Positions 19,301 to 25,851 of a stretch of DNA of 64,000 nucleotides are shown here, one piece after another (within the stretch, counting starts at the first letter, position 1; each line of letters opens with the position of its first letter). The DNA comes from Flavivirga aquatica. Its GTDB lineage: Bacteria > Bacteroidota > Bacteroidia > Flavobacteriales > Flavobacteriaceae. The stretch lies in assembly GCF_001747085.1 (NCBI RefSeq), contig NZ_MDJD01000043.1, forward strand, positions 362,076 to 426,075. The letters run 5' to 3'. A program made the position numbers and the translations under genes. A model generated the notes under the pieces. That model saw nothing but the letters and a program-made list of their open reading frames with translations. It made no database searches and was not told where the DNA came from.

Positions 19301-19654
19301 TACTTGTCCGTCAGGAATTACAGGGTTATGAAACTGCGTAATTTGTATGTTCTTCGGGTTGTCTGGATATTCGTAGTGTTTACGATCCCAAGAAATCACA
19401 TCATTATCGAAAGTAGATTTTACCGCCTTACCAAAATAAATAGCCTTATTAATTGCTTCTTTATTTATGGCTGGTAAAACACCCATTTGTCCTGTACAAA
19501 CCGAACAAATATTTTCGTTAGGCGTATCAATTTCTTGATTAGGACAAGAACAAAACAATTTGGTTTTTGTGTTTAATCGCACGTGAGTTTCAAGTCCGAT
19601 TACCAATTCTAATTCGTGAGCTTTAAGCGCTTCGTTTAATTGTTCTAATTCCAT
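16319..19654 (-). CDS. gatB-aspS: Fusion of GatB amidotransferase subunit and aspartyl-tRNA synthetase
   Basis: One 1111-aa frame contains two complete enzymes. Residues 1 to about 478 are GatB: the opening ELVIGLETHVRLNTKTKLF, a zinc site (Cys35, Cys37, Cys50, Cys53), HIEEDAAKL, DFNKAGVPLIEIVTEP, and a YqeY-like tail ending GKVIRQGILDALSG. Residues about 480-515 are a linker of low complexity (PTTNNQQPTTN). Residues about 516-1111 are a bacterial-type AspRS: the anticodon-binding OB fold (GWVSSVRDHGELIFIDLRD), class II motif 2 (CFRDEDSRGDRQPEFTQLD), a GAD insertion, and motif 3 (GGIAWGVDRLMMI). His548 stands at E. coli Leu30. The protein would charge tRNA(Asn) with Asp and amidate it. Its ATG overlaps the gatA stop by one base. 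Confidence 0.95.
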   Translation of the reverse strand: MELEQLNEALKAHELELVIGLETHVRLNTKTKLFCSCPNQEIDTPNENICSVCTGQMGVLPAINKEAINKAIYFGKAVKSTFDNDVISWDRKHYEYPDNPKNIQITQFHNPVIPDGQVSCYRNDGSQFTVNLTQVHIEEDAAKLMHEKKTSLVDFNKAGVPLIEIVTEPCIRHIEDASTYAQYIQRIVQNLKISEANLEKGEFKSDVSVSLRKKHTYALNPRTEIKNLNSFKFMVDALKEEIEKQLNYFLEHKEFRPEQTTVLWDAELKQTKTMRKKEFEADYRFISEPDLPFVNIKDVVESIDVDLSTLPYAVESILIKGGVLPQDAKFFTADSLRSETFVAINNVIKDPSFVAKTLVNNIGADDYAEIHRIEHLIEIFQLFKDEKITSVLVQNAITRYLKDRSFDYNKYFEDNTISESQIEDAIKKVISENEAVANDIKAGNQGKAGILVGKVIAIIGKGASGKVIRQGILDALSGEAGSQKPEDKSAKKPTTNNQQPTTNTEEILPEIPLIIKEEYRTHKISDLSESSISETVTLAGWVSSVRDHGELIFIDLRDSSNEIFQVRLSRESFANLDDLVKLKPESVITVTGTVVQRKEDDYNTSLRAGTIELETSDLDILNLSKTLPFEIKRATKTNESVRFQYKYLDHRNDDVRRAMINRHKVIKLMRDILDEQEFLEVETPILTAGTDEGAREFIVPTRKKAGSFYTLPQAPQQFKQILMVSGYEKYFQIARCFRDEDSRGDRQPEFTQLDIEMAYASMQQIIDLNTSMFNSIVKKIYGKKWILHPFEVITYKDAMDKYGCDRPDLRFGLQMQDITEIVKETTFQVFSKPIEDGGIVKCIKVSKEEQGKKRLSKGQIEKLTATAQQHGLGGLAYIIVNENDLQSPIIKFLGEEIAAGIIEATNAQVGDIVFFSAADYETANKALDAVRQELGAMLRLINPKELRPAWVVDFPMFEKTDEGRWTFTHNPFSMPATYDIDKHMNGKEDEIGSIIAQQYDLILNGYEIGGGSVRAHKPEILEATYKNMGYNKAEMLKSVGTMYEAFHYGAPPHGGIAWGVDRLMMILEKKASIREVMAFPKTGTSEDLLFGSPSPLSDKKVEEMNVRVIKK

Positions 19655-21054
19655 TATATCATATCTTTTAAGAAGTTAGCAAACTTTAAAACGAGTTCGT
19701 CATTATTTTTTGCAGCACTAATTTGTAAGCCAGTTGCTGTGCCTTGTGGTACAGTAAGTGTTGGTAATTGTCCTAAGCTAAAACCAACCGTGTAAGCATC
19801 AGACAAATACATGGCGTGCGGATCTTTTAAGCTGTCTCCAATTTTTGGAGGTGTGCTTGGTGTAACTGGAGAAAGGATAATATCTACTTCTTTGAAATCA
19901 TTTTCAAAATTCTCAGAAATTTGATCTCTTAAAGCTAATCCTTTTAGGTAAATCTCATCAGAGAAGCCTTGAGATAACACTTGGTTTCCACCAACAATTC
20001 TACGTTTTGATTCTTCAGAGAAATTTTCAGAACGCGTTACCGAATAGGTTTCTTTTAAGTTTCCAGATTCAATACGTTCACCATAATTAGTACCATCTAA
20101 ACGTGATAAGTTAGAGGCTGTTTCGGCCATAGCCAAAGTATAGTAAGTTGAAACTAAAGTATTAGCTTCAAAAAAATCTAGAGCTTTAACTTCAATACCT
20201 TTTGCTTTTATTTTTTCGATAGACACTAAGAAATCAGATTTTACTTGAGCATCAATAGCGTCACTTTCAATAAAGTTTTTAAAATATCCAATAGTTTTAA
20301 TGCCTTCGGAATTAGAAATACTTTCATCTTTTATTTCCGCGGAAGCGTAAGTCGTTTGATCTTTAATGTCTTTCCCACTCATTACATTTAATACGATTCT
20401 AATATCTTCAATAGATTTCGCTAAAGGACCAACACAATCTGTAGAAGATGCATAAGCCATTAATCCGAAACGAGAAATACGACCGTAAGTAGGTTTTAAG
20501 CCATATATATTATTGTATCCTGCCGGTTGACGTACAGAACCTCCTGTATCTCCTCCAATAGAGAATACTGTGTAACCTTTAGCTACATTCACTGCAGAAC
20601 CTCCACTAGAACCACCTCCAACTAAATCTGGATTGATTGCGTTTTTAACAGCACCAAATATGGTGTTTTCACTAGAAGAACCATGACCAAAACTATCACA
20701 GTTTTCTTTTACTAACGGAATAGCGCCAGCATCCAAAAGCTTTTGAATAGCCGTTGCTGTGTAAGCCGATTTGTAATTTTTTAATAAATCTGAACTTGCC
20801 GTTGTGTAGGTTCCTTGAACCATATACACGTCTTTAATTCCGAAGGGAATGCCTTCCAGTAAACCAATAGTTTCTCCATTAGCTATTTTAACATCTACTT
20901 TTGCTGCCAATTCTAATGCTTGAGTGTCTAAAAGAGAATTAACAGTATGATGTGTATTCTGTTTTAATAAATCTAATTTTTCTTGTACTAAAGCTGTACA
21001 AGTGATCTGTTTGTTCACCAATTGCTGGTGTATTTGTTTTATTTGAGAATCCAT
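19654..21054 (-). CDS. gatA: Asp-tRNA(Asn)/Glu-tRNA(Gln) amidotransferase subunit GatA
   Basis: A 466-aa amidase-signature enzyme that releases ammonia from glutamine for the GatB transamidation. The Ser-cisSer-Lys triad is visible: Lys in GIPFGIKDVYMV, then the GGSSGGSAVNVAKG and SIGGDTGGSVRQPAGYNN blocks. GLKPTYGRISRFGLMAYASS is a strong GatA signature. The length is slightly below the usual 475-490. It starts one base after the stop of the GatC-like gene and overlaps gatB by one base, so the three genes are translationally coupled. Confidence 0.95.
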   Translation of the reverse strand: MDSQIKQIHQQLVNKQITCTALVQEKLDLLKQNTHHTVNSLLDTQALELAAKVDVKIANGETIGLLEGIPFGIKDVYMVQGTYTTASSDLLKNYKSAYTATAIQKLLDAGAIPLVKENCDSFGHGSSSENTIFGAVKNAINPDLVGGGSSGGSAVNVAKGYTVFSIGGDTGGSVRQPAGYNNIYGLKPTYGRISRFGLMAYASSTDCVGPLAKSIEDIRIVLNVMSGKDIKDQTTYASAEIKDESISNSEGIKTIGYFKNFIESDAIDAQVKSDFLVSIEKIKAKGIEVKALDFFEANTLVSTYYTLAMAETASNLSRLDGTNYGERIESGNLKETYSVTRSENFSEESKRRIVGGNQVLSQGFSDEIYLKGLALRDQISENFENDFKEVDIILSPVTPSTPPKIGDSLKDPHAMYLSDAYTVGFSLGQLPTLTVPQGTATGLQISAAKNNDELVLKFANFLKDMI

Positions 21055-21055
21055 A

Positions 21056-21325
21056 TTACTCTTCTATAACTTTAGATACTACTAGAAATCCGTTCTTTTC
21101 GTTCGGAAAGTTTTCTTTGATGATTTGTTTTTCAATAGCAGCGCTTTCAATAATCATGTCATCTCTTAAATCATTTAACGACACCGCATTATTATTAGCA
21201 TTATTAAAAGCATTATTATTTGTTGGGTGCGCATTTTTAATTACGTCAAATAATTTGCTAACCGCTTCAGAGGGTTGTGCTCCTTTAATACTCGATAAGA
21301 CGTCGACCGTCATAGTTTTACTCAT
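21056..21325 (-). CDS. Divergent GatC-like subunit with an Asn-rich segment
   Basis: This 89-aa ORF sits where gatC is expected. Its C-terminal part (LNDLRDDMIIESAAIEKQII then NFPNEKNGFLVVSKVIEE) follows the GatC pattern of LRED, a helix, NaP, and G-F/Y-x-VPKVie. The N-terminal half lacks the usual ALARLEL helix wording. It carries ten Asn within residues 31-51, in runs such as TNNNAFNNANNN. It may be a shortened GatC that only keeps the GatA/GatB-contacting tail. The start at 21325 is about 20 bases beyond the attenuator T-tract. The GatC assignment rests on position and the C-terminal pattern. Confidence 0.6.
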   Translation of the reverse strand: MSKTMTVDVLSSIKGAQPSEAVSKLFDVIKNAHPTNNNAFNNANNNAVSLNDLRDDMIIESAAIEKQIIKENFPNEKNGFLVVSKVIEE

Positions 21326-21343
21326 GTCTTAGATTTTTTGATT

Positions 21344-21420
21344 AAAAAAAGCCTTCCAAATTTGGAAGGCTTTATTTATATATGTTAAACAATAACCTTC
21401 CTATCCTAATAATTAGGATT
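21344..21420 (-). promoter_or_regulatory. Transcription attenuator of the gatC-gatA-gatB::aspS operon
   Basis: Reading on the minus strand, segment 1 is ATCCTAA, within the last codons of the leader peptide. Segment 2 is TTAGGATAGGAAGG, which contains the leader stop. Segment 3 is AAAGCCTTCC (21373-21364) and segment 4 is GGAAGGCTTT (21357-21348), followed by seven T (21350-21344). Three pairings are possible: 1:2 (ATCCTAA with TTAGGAT), 2:3 (GGAAGG with CCTTCC, the antiterminator) and 3:4 (ten-pair terminator). A ribosome stalled on the Asn codons would cover segment 1 and free segment 2 for the antiterminator. A ribosome reaching the stop would cover segment 2 and allow termination. This is trp-type logic responding to charged tRNA(Asn). 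Confidence 0.85.
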
Positions 21421-21453
21421 ATTGAAATTATTATTGTTAATATTAATTGTCAT
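21406..21453 (-). CDS. Asn-rich leader peptide of the gat-aspS operon
   Basis: A 15-codon frame, ATG to TAG, reads MTININNNNFNNPNY. Eight of the fifteen residues are Asn, including four in a row, and seven of the eight codons are AAT. It begins about 15-20 bases after the predicted transcription start and ends at the start of attenuator segment 2. Both features are expected of a ribosome-stalling leader. The operon it precedes makes Asn-tRNA(Asn), so the amino acid sensed and the product agree. No database entry was consulted. Confidence 0.82.
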   Translation of the reverse strand: MTININNNNFNNPNY

Positions 21454-21470
21454 AAAATTTTTTATCTGCC

Positions 21471-21478
21471 CAAAGATA
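21471..21478 (-). promoter_or_regulatory. Promoter -7 box for the gat-aspS leader
   Basis: TATCTTTG on the minus strand (plus CAAAGATA) matches the Bacteroidota -7 consensus TAnnTTTG. It is followed after about seven bases by the leader start region, and the Asn leader ATG lies 18 bases downstream of the box. The -33 element is weak. The predicted terminated transcript would be about 120 bases. Confidence 0.6.
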
Positions 21479-21786
21479 TGCAGAATATGTATACTAAACA
21501 CCATTTTTTTTTATAACCTATTCTATATTATCAAATTAATAAAAAACTTAATATTAATCTAATGTTTTTATAACGTATCTGTCGTAATCGTTTTTTTATA
21601 TGTATTCATTAGAATGAATAATCAAAAACTTGATAACTCAATCCTAAGGACTTTTGTTGGTTTATCATTTTATGAAATATTATTTTAAAGGGTGAAATTT
21701 AATTTAAAGTATATTTTAGTTGATTTAAGGCACTTTAAAAAAAAACAGCAATTGTTAATAATTATTGTATAAACTCATTAAAAGCC

Positions 21787-21817
21787 TTTCTAAGCGTTTT
21801 TTAAATTTGTATATTTG
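21787..21817 (+). promoter_or_regulatory. Promoter for gyrB
   Basis: TATATTTG at 21810-21817 matches the TAnnTTTG -7 box, and TTTC at 21787-21790 sits 19 bases upstream as a near-consensus -33 element. The untranslated leader to the ATG at 21894 is about 70 bases. The 300 bases between this promoter and the leftward gat promoter hold no visible gene. Confidence 0.6.
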
Positions 21818-21893
21818 TTAATAGTGAAAAAATGATGCAATAGTGTCATTTTTTTTTGAAGTAAAAGGAACCTTAAATTATAGATATAATAAT

Positions 21894-23843
21894 ATGAGCG
21901 AAGAAAAAGAAGCTTTTAACGAACATAATTATTCGGCAGATAGCATTCAGGCCTTAGAAGGTATGGAGCATGTACGTATGCGTCCTTCCATGTATATTGG
22001 AGATGTTGGAGTTCGTGGCTTACACCATTTAGTATATGAAGTAGTAGATAACTCGATTGATGAAGCTTTAGCTGGACATTGTAATAACATAACAGTTACT
22101 ATTAACGAAGATAACTCGATTACTACAGAAGATGATGGTCGTGGTATCCCAGTTGATTTACATAAAAAAGAAGGTGTTTCAGCTCTTGAGGTTGTGATGA
22201 CTAAAATTGGAGCAGGTGGTAAGTTTGATAAAGATTCGTATAAAGTGTCAGGTGGTTTACACGGTGTTGGTGTAAGTTGTGTTAATGCTTTATCAGAAAG
22301 TTTAAAAGCAACCGTATACCGGAAAGGAGAAATTTGGGAACAAGAGTACGAACGAGGAAAAGCAATTTATCCTGTAAAAAAGATAGGAGAGACTGAAAAA
22401 AGAGGGACAATAGTTACGTTTAAACCAGATTCAACAATATTTACACAGACTTTAGAGTATAGTTATGATACGCTTGCAAGTCGTTTACGTGAGTTAGCGT
22501 ATTTAAATAAAGGAATTACGGTTCATTTAGTTGATAAAAGAACAGTTAAAGAAGATGGTGAATTTGAAGGAGAAACATTTCATTCGAAAGAAGGTCTTAA
22601 AGAGTTTATCCAGTATTTAGATGCTACTCGTGAGCCTTTAATGAAAGATGTTATCGCTTTTGAAGGTGAAAAGAATGGTGTGCCAGTTGAGGTGGCTATG
22701 ATTTATAATACGTCATATGCTGAAAATTTACATTCTTATGTGAACAATATTAATACGCACGAAGGTGGTACACACCTTTCTGGTTTTCGTCGTGGTTTAA
22801 CACATACCCTTAAAAAGTATGCAGATGAGTCTGGCTTATTAAAAAATTTAAAGTTTGATATTGCTGGTGATGATTTTCGTGAAGGATTGACTGCTATTAT
22901 TTCAGTAAAAGTTCAAGAACCACAGTTTGAAGGACAAACTAAAACTAAATTAGGAAATAGAGAAGTGTCTGCTTCGGTAAGTCAAGCTGTTTCCGAGATG
23001 TTAACGGATTATTTAGAAGAGCATCCCGATGATGCAAAAACAATAGTTCAAAAAGTAATCTTAGCAGCTCAAGCACGTCATGCCGCTCAAAAAGCGCGTG
23101 ATATGGTGCAACGTAAAACCGTTATGAGTATTGGTGGTTTGCCAGGAAAATTAAGTGACTGCTCTGAGCAAGATCCTGAAAAATGCGAAGTATTCCTAGT
23201 AGAGGGAGATTCGGCGGGCGGAACTGCAAAACAAGGCCGAGATAGAGCATTTCAAGCTATTCTTCCACTTCGTGGAAAAATATTAAATGTTGAAAAGGCG
23301 ATGGTTCACAAAGTTTTTGAAAACGAAGAGATTAAAAATATATTTACGGCGCTTGGAGTTACTATTGGAACCGAAGAAGATAGTAAAGCTTTAAACCTTT
23401 CAAAATTACGTTACCATAAAGTAGTGATTATGTGTGATGCCGATATTGATGGTAGTCACATTGCAACATTAATATTAACATTCTTCTTTAGATTTATGAA
23501 GGAGTTAATTGAAAATGGTCATATATATATTGCAACACCACCATTATATTTAGTTAAACGTGGTGCGAAAAAACAATATGCTTGGTCTGATAAAGAACGT
23601 GATGATATTGTATCTGAATTTGGAGATGGATCTAAAATACAACGTTATAAAGGTCTTGGAGAAATGAACGCTGAGCAATTATGGGATACTACTATGAATC
23701 CTGAATTTAGAACGATGCGTTTAGTACAAATAGAGAATGGAACAGAAGCAGATAGAGTTTTTTCTATGTTAATGGGGGATGAAGTACCACCACGTAGGGA
23801 CTTTATTGAAAAGAATGCGATTTATGCTAATATAGATGCTTAA
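21894..23843 (+). CDS. gyrB: DNA gyrase subunit B
   Basis: A 649-aa type IIA topoisomerase subunit that drives ATP-dependent supercoiling with GyrA. The GHKL ATPase domain shows MRPSMYIGDVGVRGLHHLVY, EVVDNSIDEA, DDGRGIPVD and GGLHGVGVSCVNAL. The transducer and TOPRIM domain show VEGDSAGGTAKQGRDRAFQAILPLRGK and MCDADIDGSHI. The C-terminus has QRYKGLGEMNAEQLWDTTM. The length is standard for Bacteroidota GyrB. I chose the ATG at 21894 over a GTG at 21843 because the family begins at MSEEKE-like sequences and the upstream codons look non-coding. Its terminator carries IS copy 2. Confidence 0.95.
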   Translation: MSEEKEAFNEHNYSADSIQALEGMEHVRMRPSMYIGDVGVRGLHHLVYEVVDNSIDEALAGHCNNITVTINEDNSITTEDDGRGIPVDLHKKEGVSALEVVMTKIGAGGKFDKDSYKVSGGLHGVGVSCVNALSESLKATVYRKGEIWEQEYERGKAIYPVKKIGETEKRGTIVTFKPDSTIFTQTLEYSYDTLASRLRELAYLNKGITVHLVDKRTVKEDGEFEGETFHSKEGLKEFIQYLDATREPLMKDVIAFEGEKNGVPVEVAMIYNTSYAENLHSYVNNINTHEGGTHLSGFRRGLTHTLKKYADESGLLKNLKFDIAGDDFREGLTAIISVKVQEPQFEGQTKTKLGNREVSASVSQAVSEMLTDYLEEHPDDAKTIVQKVILAAQARHAAQKARDMVQRKTVMSIGGLPGKLSDCSEQDPEKCEVFLVEGDSAGGTAKQGRDRAFQAILPLRGKILNVEKAMVHKVFENEEIKNIFTALGVTIGTEEDSKALNLSKLRYHKVVIMCDADIDGSHIATLILTFFFRFMKELIENGHIYIATPPLYLVKRGAKKQYAWSDKERDDIVSEFGDGSKIQRYKGLGEMNAEQLWDTTMNPEFRTMRLVQIENGTEADRVFSMLMGDEVPPRRDFIEKNAIYANIDA

Positions 23844-23880
23844 ATAGTAGTTGCTAAAAGTTATAATAAAAAATGCCTTA

Positions 23881-23889
23881 GTAATTTTA
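23881..23889 (+). repeat. Left copy of 9-bp target duplication (GTAATTTTA)
   Basis: GTAATTTTA directly precedes the IS left end and is repeated exactly after its right end at 24559-24567. Joined without the IS, the site reads AAAATGCCTTA, GTAATTTTA, CTGAGGTATTTT. This is an intrinsic terminator stem whose loop and upper stem are the duplicated bases. It is the gyrB terminator. Confidence 0.85.
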
Positions 23890-24558
23890 GAGGCCACTGA
23901 AAAAGTAATCGTATTTTGAAAACGCGAAGACATTATAAGAGATTTCACGAATTAATTTTGTGAAATCTCTTTTTGATTTTAAGCTTTTTATGATTCAATT
24001 TGCACTTTTATACTCTCTATTTTGGCTCAAATAATGCTTATTGCTTCCTTGGTAGCATCTACAATAATTGATCTGGATTTTATGATGCCTTGTTCAATAG
24101 CAATGCTAACTGTTCTATTGATAAGCATATCCAGCAAATTGGTGTCCTTTAAACGTTGCCTACGAAACTTTGTTAAAATAACATCTTCTTCGGGTAACAT
24201 TTCTAGAAAATATTTAAAGGACATATCATAGCGTGAACGCTCAACTACATATACATCTGAAATGGTATAAATTACTTTTAGCAGAAGATATTTGAATAGT
24301 CTTATGGGGCTTTCTGCTTTTCTGCCTTGAGTTTGAGAATATTTTGATTGAAGTTCTTCATAGATGAAATTAAAATCTATTAAATCATTGATACGCCTTA
24401 ACAAATTAGTGTTAGGAACAATTAAATCATATAAAGAACTGTACTCGCTTAACCGAAGAGATTCCTGTTGAACTATCATGAATACAAAATACAAAAAACG
24501 GCAAGTATCTAAAATACTTACCGCTTTTATTTAAGTTCGTGACTTTTTCAGTAGCCTC
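23890..24558 (-). mobile_element. IS1182-family element, copy 2, internally deleted (669 bp)
   Basis: The inverted-repeat ends are GAGGCCACTGAAAAAGT on the left and GAGGCTACTGAAAAAGT on the right (minus strand). It keeps the 5' part of the transposase and the insulating hairpin, and has lost about 1 kb of the 3' part. Both ends are intact and flanked by a 9-bp duplication, so it resembles a MITE-like derivative that could be moved by a full-length transposase elsewhere. Confidence 0.85.
24049..24479 (-). pseudogene. IS1182 transposase 5' fragment
   Basis: From the ATG at 24479 the frame matches the copy 1 transposase almost residue for residue up to SIIVDAT, then departs into unrelated codons. 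An in-frame 12-base deletion has removed APST from the EEDVI-LTKFRRQ segment. The second Asp and the Glu of the catalytic triad are missing, so the product cannot be an active transposase. Confidence 0.85.
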
Positions 24559-24567
24559 GTAATTTTA
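24559..24567 (+). repeat. Right copy of 9-bp target duplication (GTAATTTTA)
   Basis: An exact match to 23881-23889, followed by CTGAGGTATTTTTTTT, the 3' arm and T-run of the interrupted gyrB terminator. With the IS terminal bases GCCTC it still folds into a short stem-loop, so termination may survive the insertion. Confidence 0.85.
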
Positions 24568-24635
24568 CTGAGGTATTTTTTTTGTTTCAAAATCTTACAT
24601 AGTACCGATTAAAAGCGTTTTTTTTCGTTAAAACG

Positions 24636-24664
24636 TTGTTTAGTGTGGTTTTTTTTTATATTTG
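24636..24664 (+). promoter_or_regulatory. Promoter for the DUF6588-like gene
   Basis: TTG at 24636-24638 and TATATTTG at 24657-24664 are 18 bases apart and fit the Bacteroidota -33/-7 pattern. The ATG follows 20 bases later. Confidence 0.55.
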
Positions 24665-24684
24665 TTTAACAAAAATCATAAAAA

Positions 24685-25686
24685 ATGAAAAAGTTACCTT
24701 TACTTATGTTGTTGTTTATAGCGACACAAATATCTAAAGCTCAAGAATTAGAAAGTATTTTACTTGCATCTAAAGATGATGCAAATAAATTAATAGAAGC
24801 ATATATGAAACCAGCAATGCATGGCTTAATATATGGGATGAGTAGTGGTTGGTATCATACCGCTAAAGTGCATAAAAAACTTGGGTTTGATGTTACTATT
24901 GGTCTTAATGCTTCTTTTGTGCCTTCTAAAGATGAAATTATTAATTTGGCAGATTTAGGGTTGTCAAATAGAATAGAATTTACTTCAGAAACAAGTCCAA
25001 CTCTAGCAGGGTCTGGAGATGGTGCATCAATTCGTATTACTGAGACTTATGAAGGACAAACCCTTACTTCTCCTGAAATATTAACTTTACCTTCGGGTGT
25101 TAGTAAAGACTTACCTTTAAAAGCAATTCCAACACCATCAATTCAAGTGTCTTTGGGGTTACCTCATAAATTTGATGTAATGTTACGTGTAGTGCCAGAA
25201 GTTGGTAGTGATGATGCTAAAGGTAAATTATTAGGTGTTGGGCTTAAAAAAGAATTGACAAGCCTTTTGGGGCCATTAGATAACCTACCACTACATGTTT
25301 CTTTATTAGCAGCTTATACGACAATGGATGCAGATTATACAATGGATGGAAATACAATACCAGGTCAAGACCAAAGAGCAAAATTTAAACTAAATTCTCT
25401 CACAGTTCAAGCTATAGGATCATTAAATTTTCCAATTATCAATGTTTATGGAGGTTTAGGTTATAGTGGAGGGAGTTCTTCTTTAAAAATGTTAGGAGAA
25501 TATACACTTGAGTATAACGGGATTACTGAAACGATTCAAGACCCTGTAGATTTAGATTTTAAAGCTAGTGGATTAAGAGCAACATTAGGAGCTAGATTAA
25601 GTTTAGGATTTTTTAAGATTTTTGGAGATTATACATTACAAGAATATAATACATTATCCGCAGGAATGGCATTTAGTTTTAGATAA
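24685..25686 (+). CDS. Outer-membrane-like protein, DUF6588 type
   Basis: A 333-aa protein with a signal peptide (LPLLMLLFIATQISKAQ). The mature part alternates polar and hydrophobic residues in beta-strand fashion and ends in an aromatic strand (LSAGMAFSFR), as outer-membrane barrels do. The early motif YMKPAMHGLIYGMSSGWYHTAKVHK and the pattern of GLNASFVPS resemble the DUF6588 family common in flavobacteria. Function is unknown. It is monocistronic between the gyrB/IS remnant and a strong terminator. Confidence 0.75.
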   Translation: MKKLPLLMLLFIATQISKAQELESILLASKDDANKLIEAYMKPAMHGLIYGMSSGWYHTAKVHKKLGFDVTIGLNASFVPSKDEIINLADLGLSNRIEFTSETSPTLAGSGDGASIRITETYEGQTLTSPEILTLPSGVSKDLPLKAIPTPSIQVSLGLPHKFDVMLRVVPEVGSDDAKGKLLGVGLKKELTSLLGPLDNLPLHVSLLAAYTTMDADYTMDGNTIPGQDQRAKFKLNSLTVQAIGSLNFPIINVYGGLGYSGGSSSLKMLGEYTLEYNGITETIQDPVDLDFKASGLRATLGARLSLGFFKIFGDYTLQEYNTLSAGMAFSFR

Positions 25687-25721
25687 TATTTATTTTATTA
25701 CTGGCTATATTTCGTTAAATT

Positions 25722-25752
25722 AAAAGTACAAGATTTTGTCTTGTACTTTTTT
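25722..25752 (+). terminator. Intrinsic terminator after the DUF6588-like gene
   Basis: AAAAGTACAAGA at 25722-25733 pairs with TCTTGTACTTTT at 25739-25750 and continues into a T-run. The gene stops 36 bases upstream. Confidence 0.8.
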
Positions 25753-25851
25753 ATTTAGAGTATTTTAATTTGTAATTTAGCATGATAAAAGTCATAGAAT
25801 TTGTGATTTTTAATATTGAATTTTATATCATAATAATTAAATAATAAATAG

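Noticed and set aside
21172..21235. ATT/AAT runs in the GatC-like gene as a microsatellite only
   Set aside because: The runs stay in frame and the Asn-codon reading fits the operon's role, so I list it as a finding rather than dismissing it as a simple repeat.
21843..21893. GTG start for gyrB 51 bases upstream
   Set aside because: The added residues (SFFFEVKGTLNYRY) do not resemble GyrB N-termini, and the family begins at the ATG at 21894.
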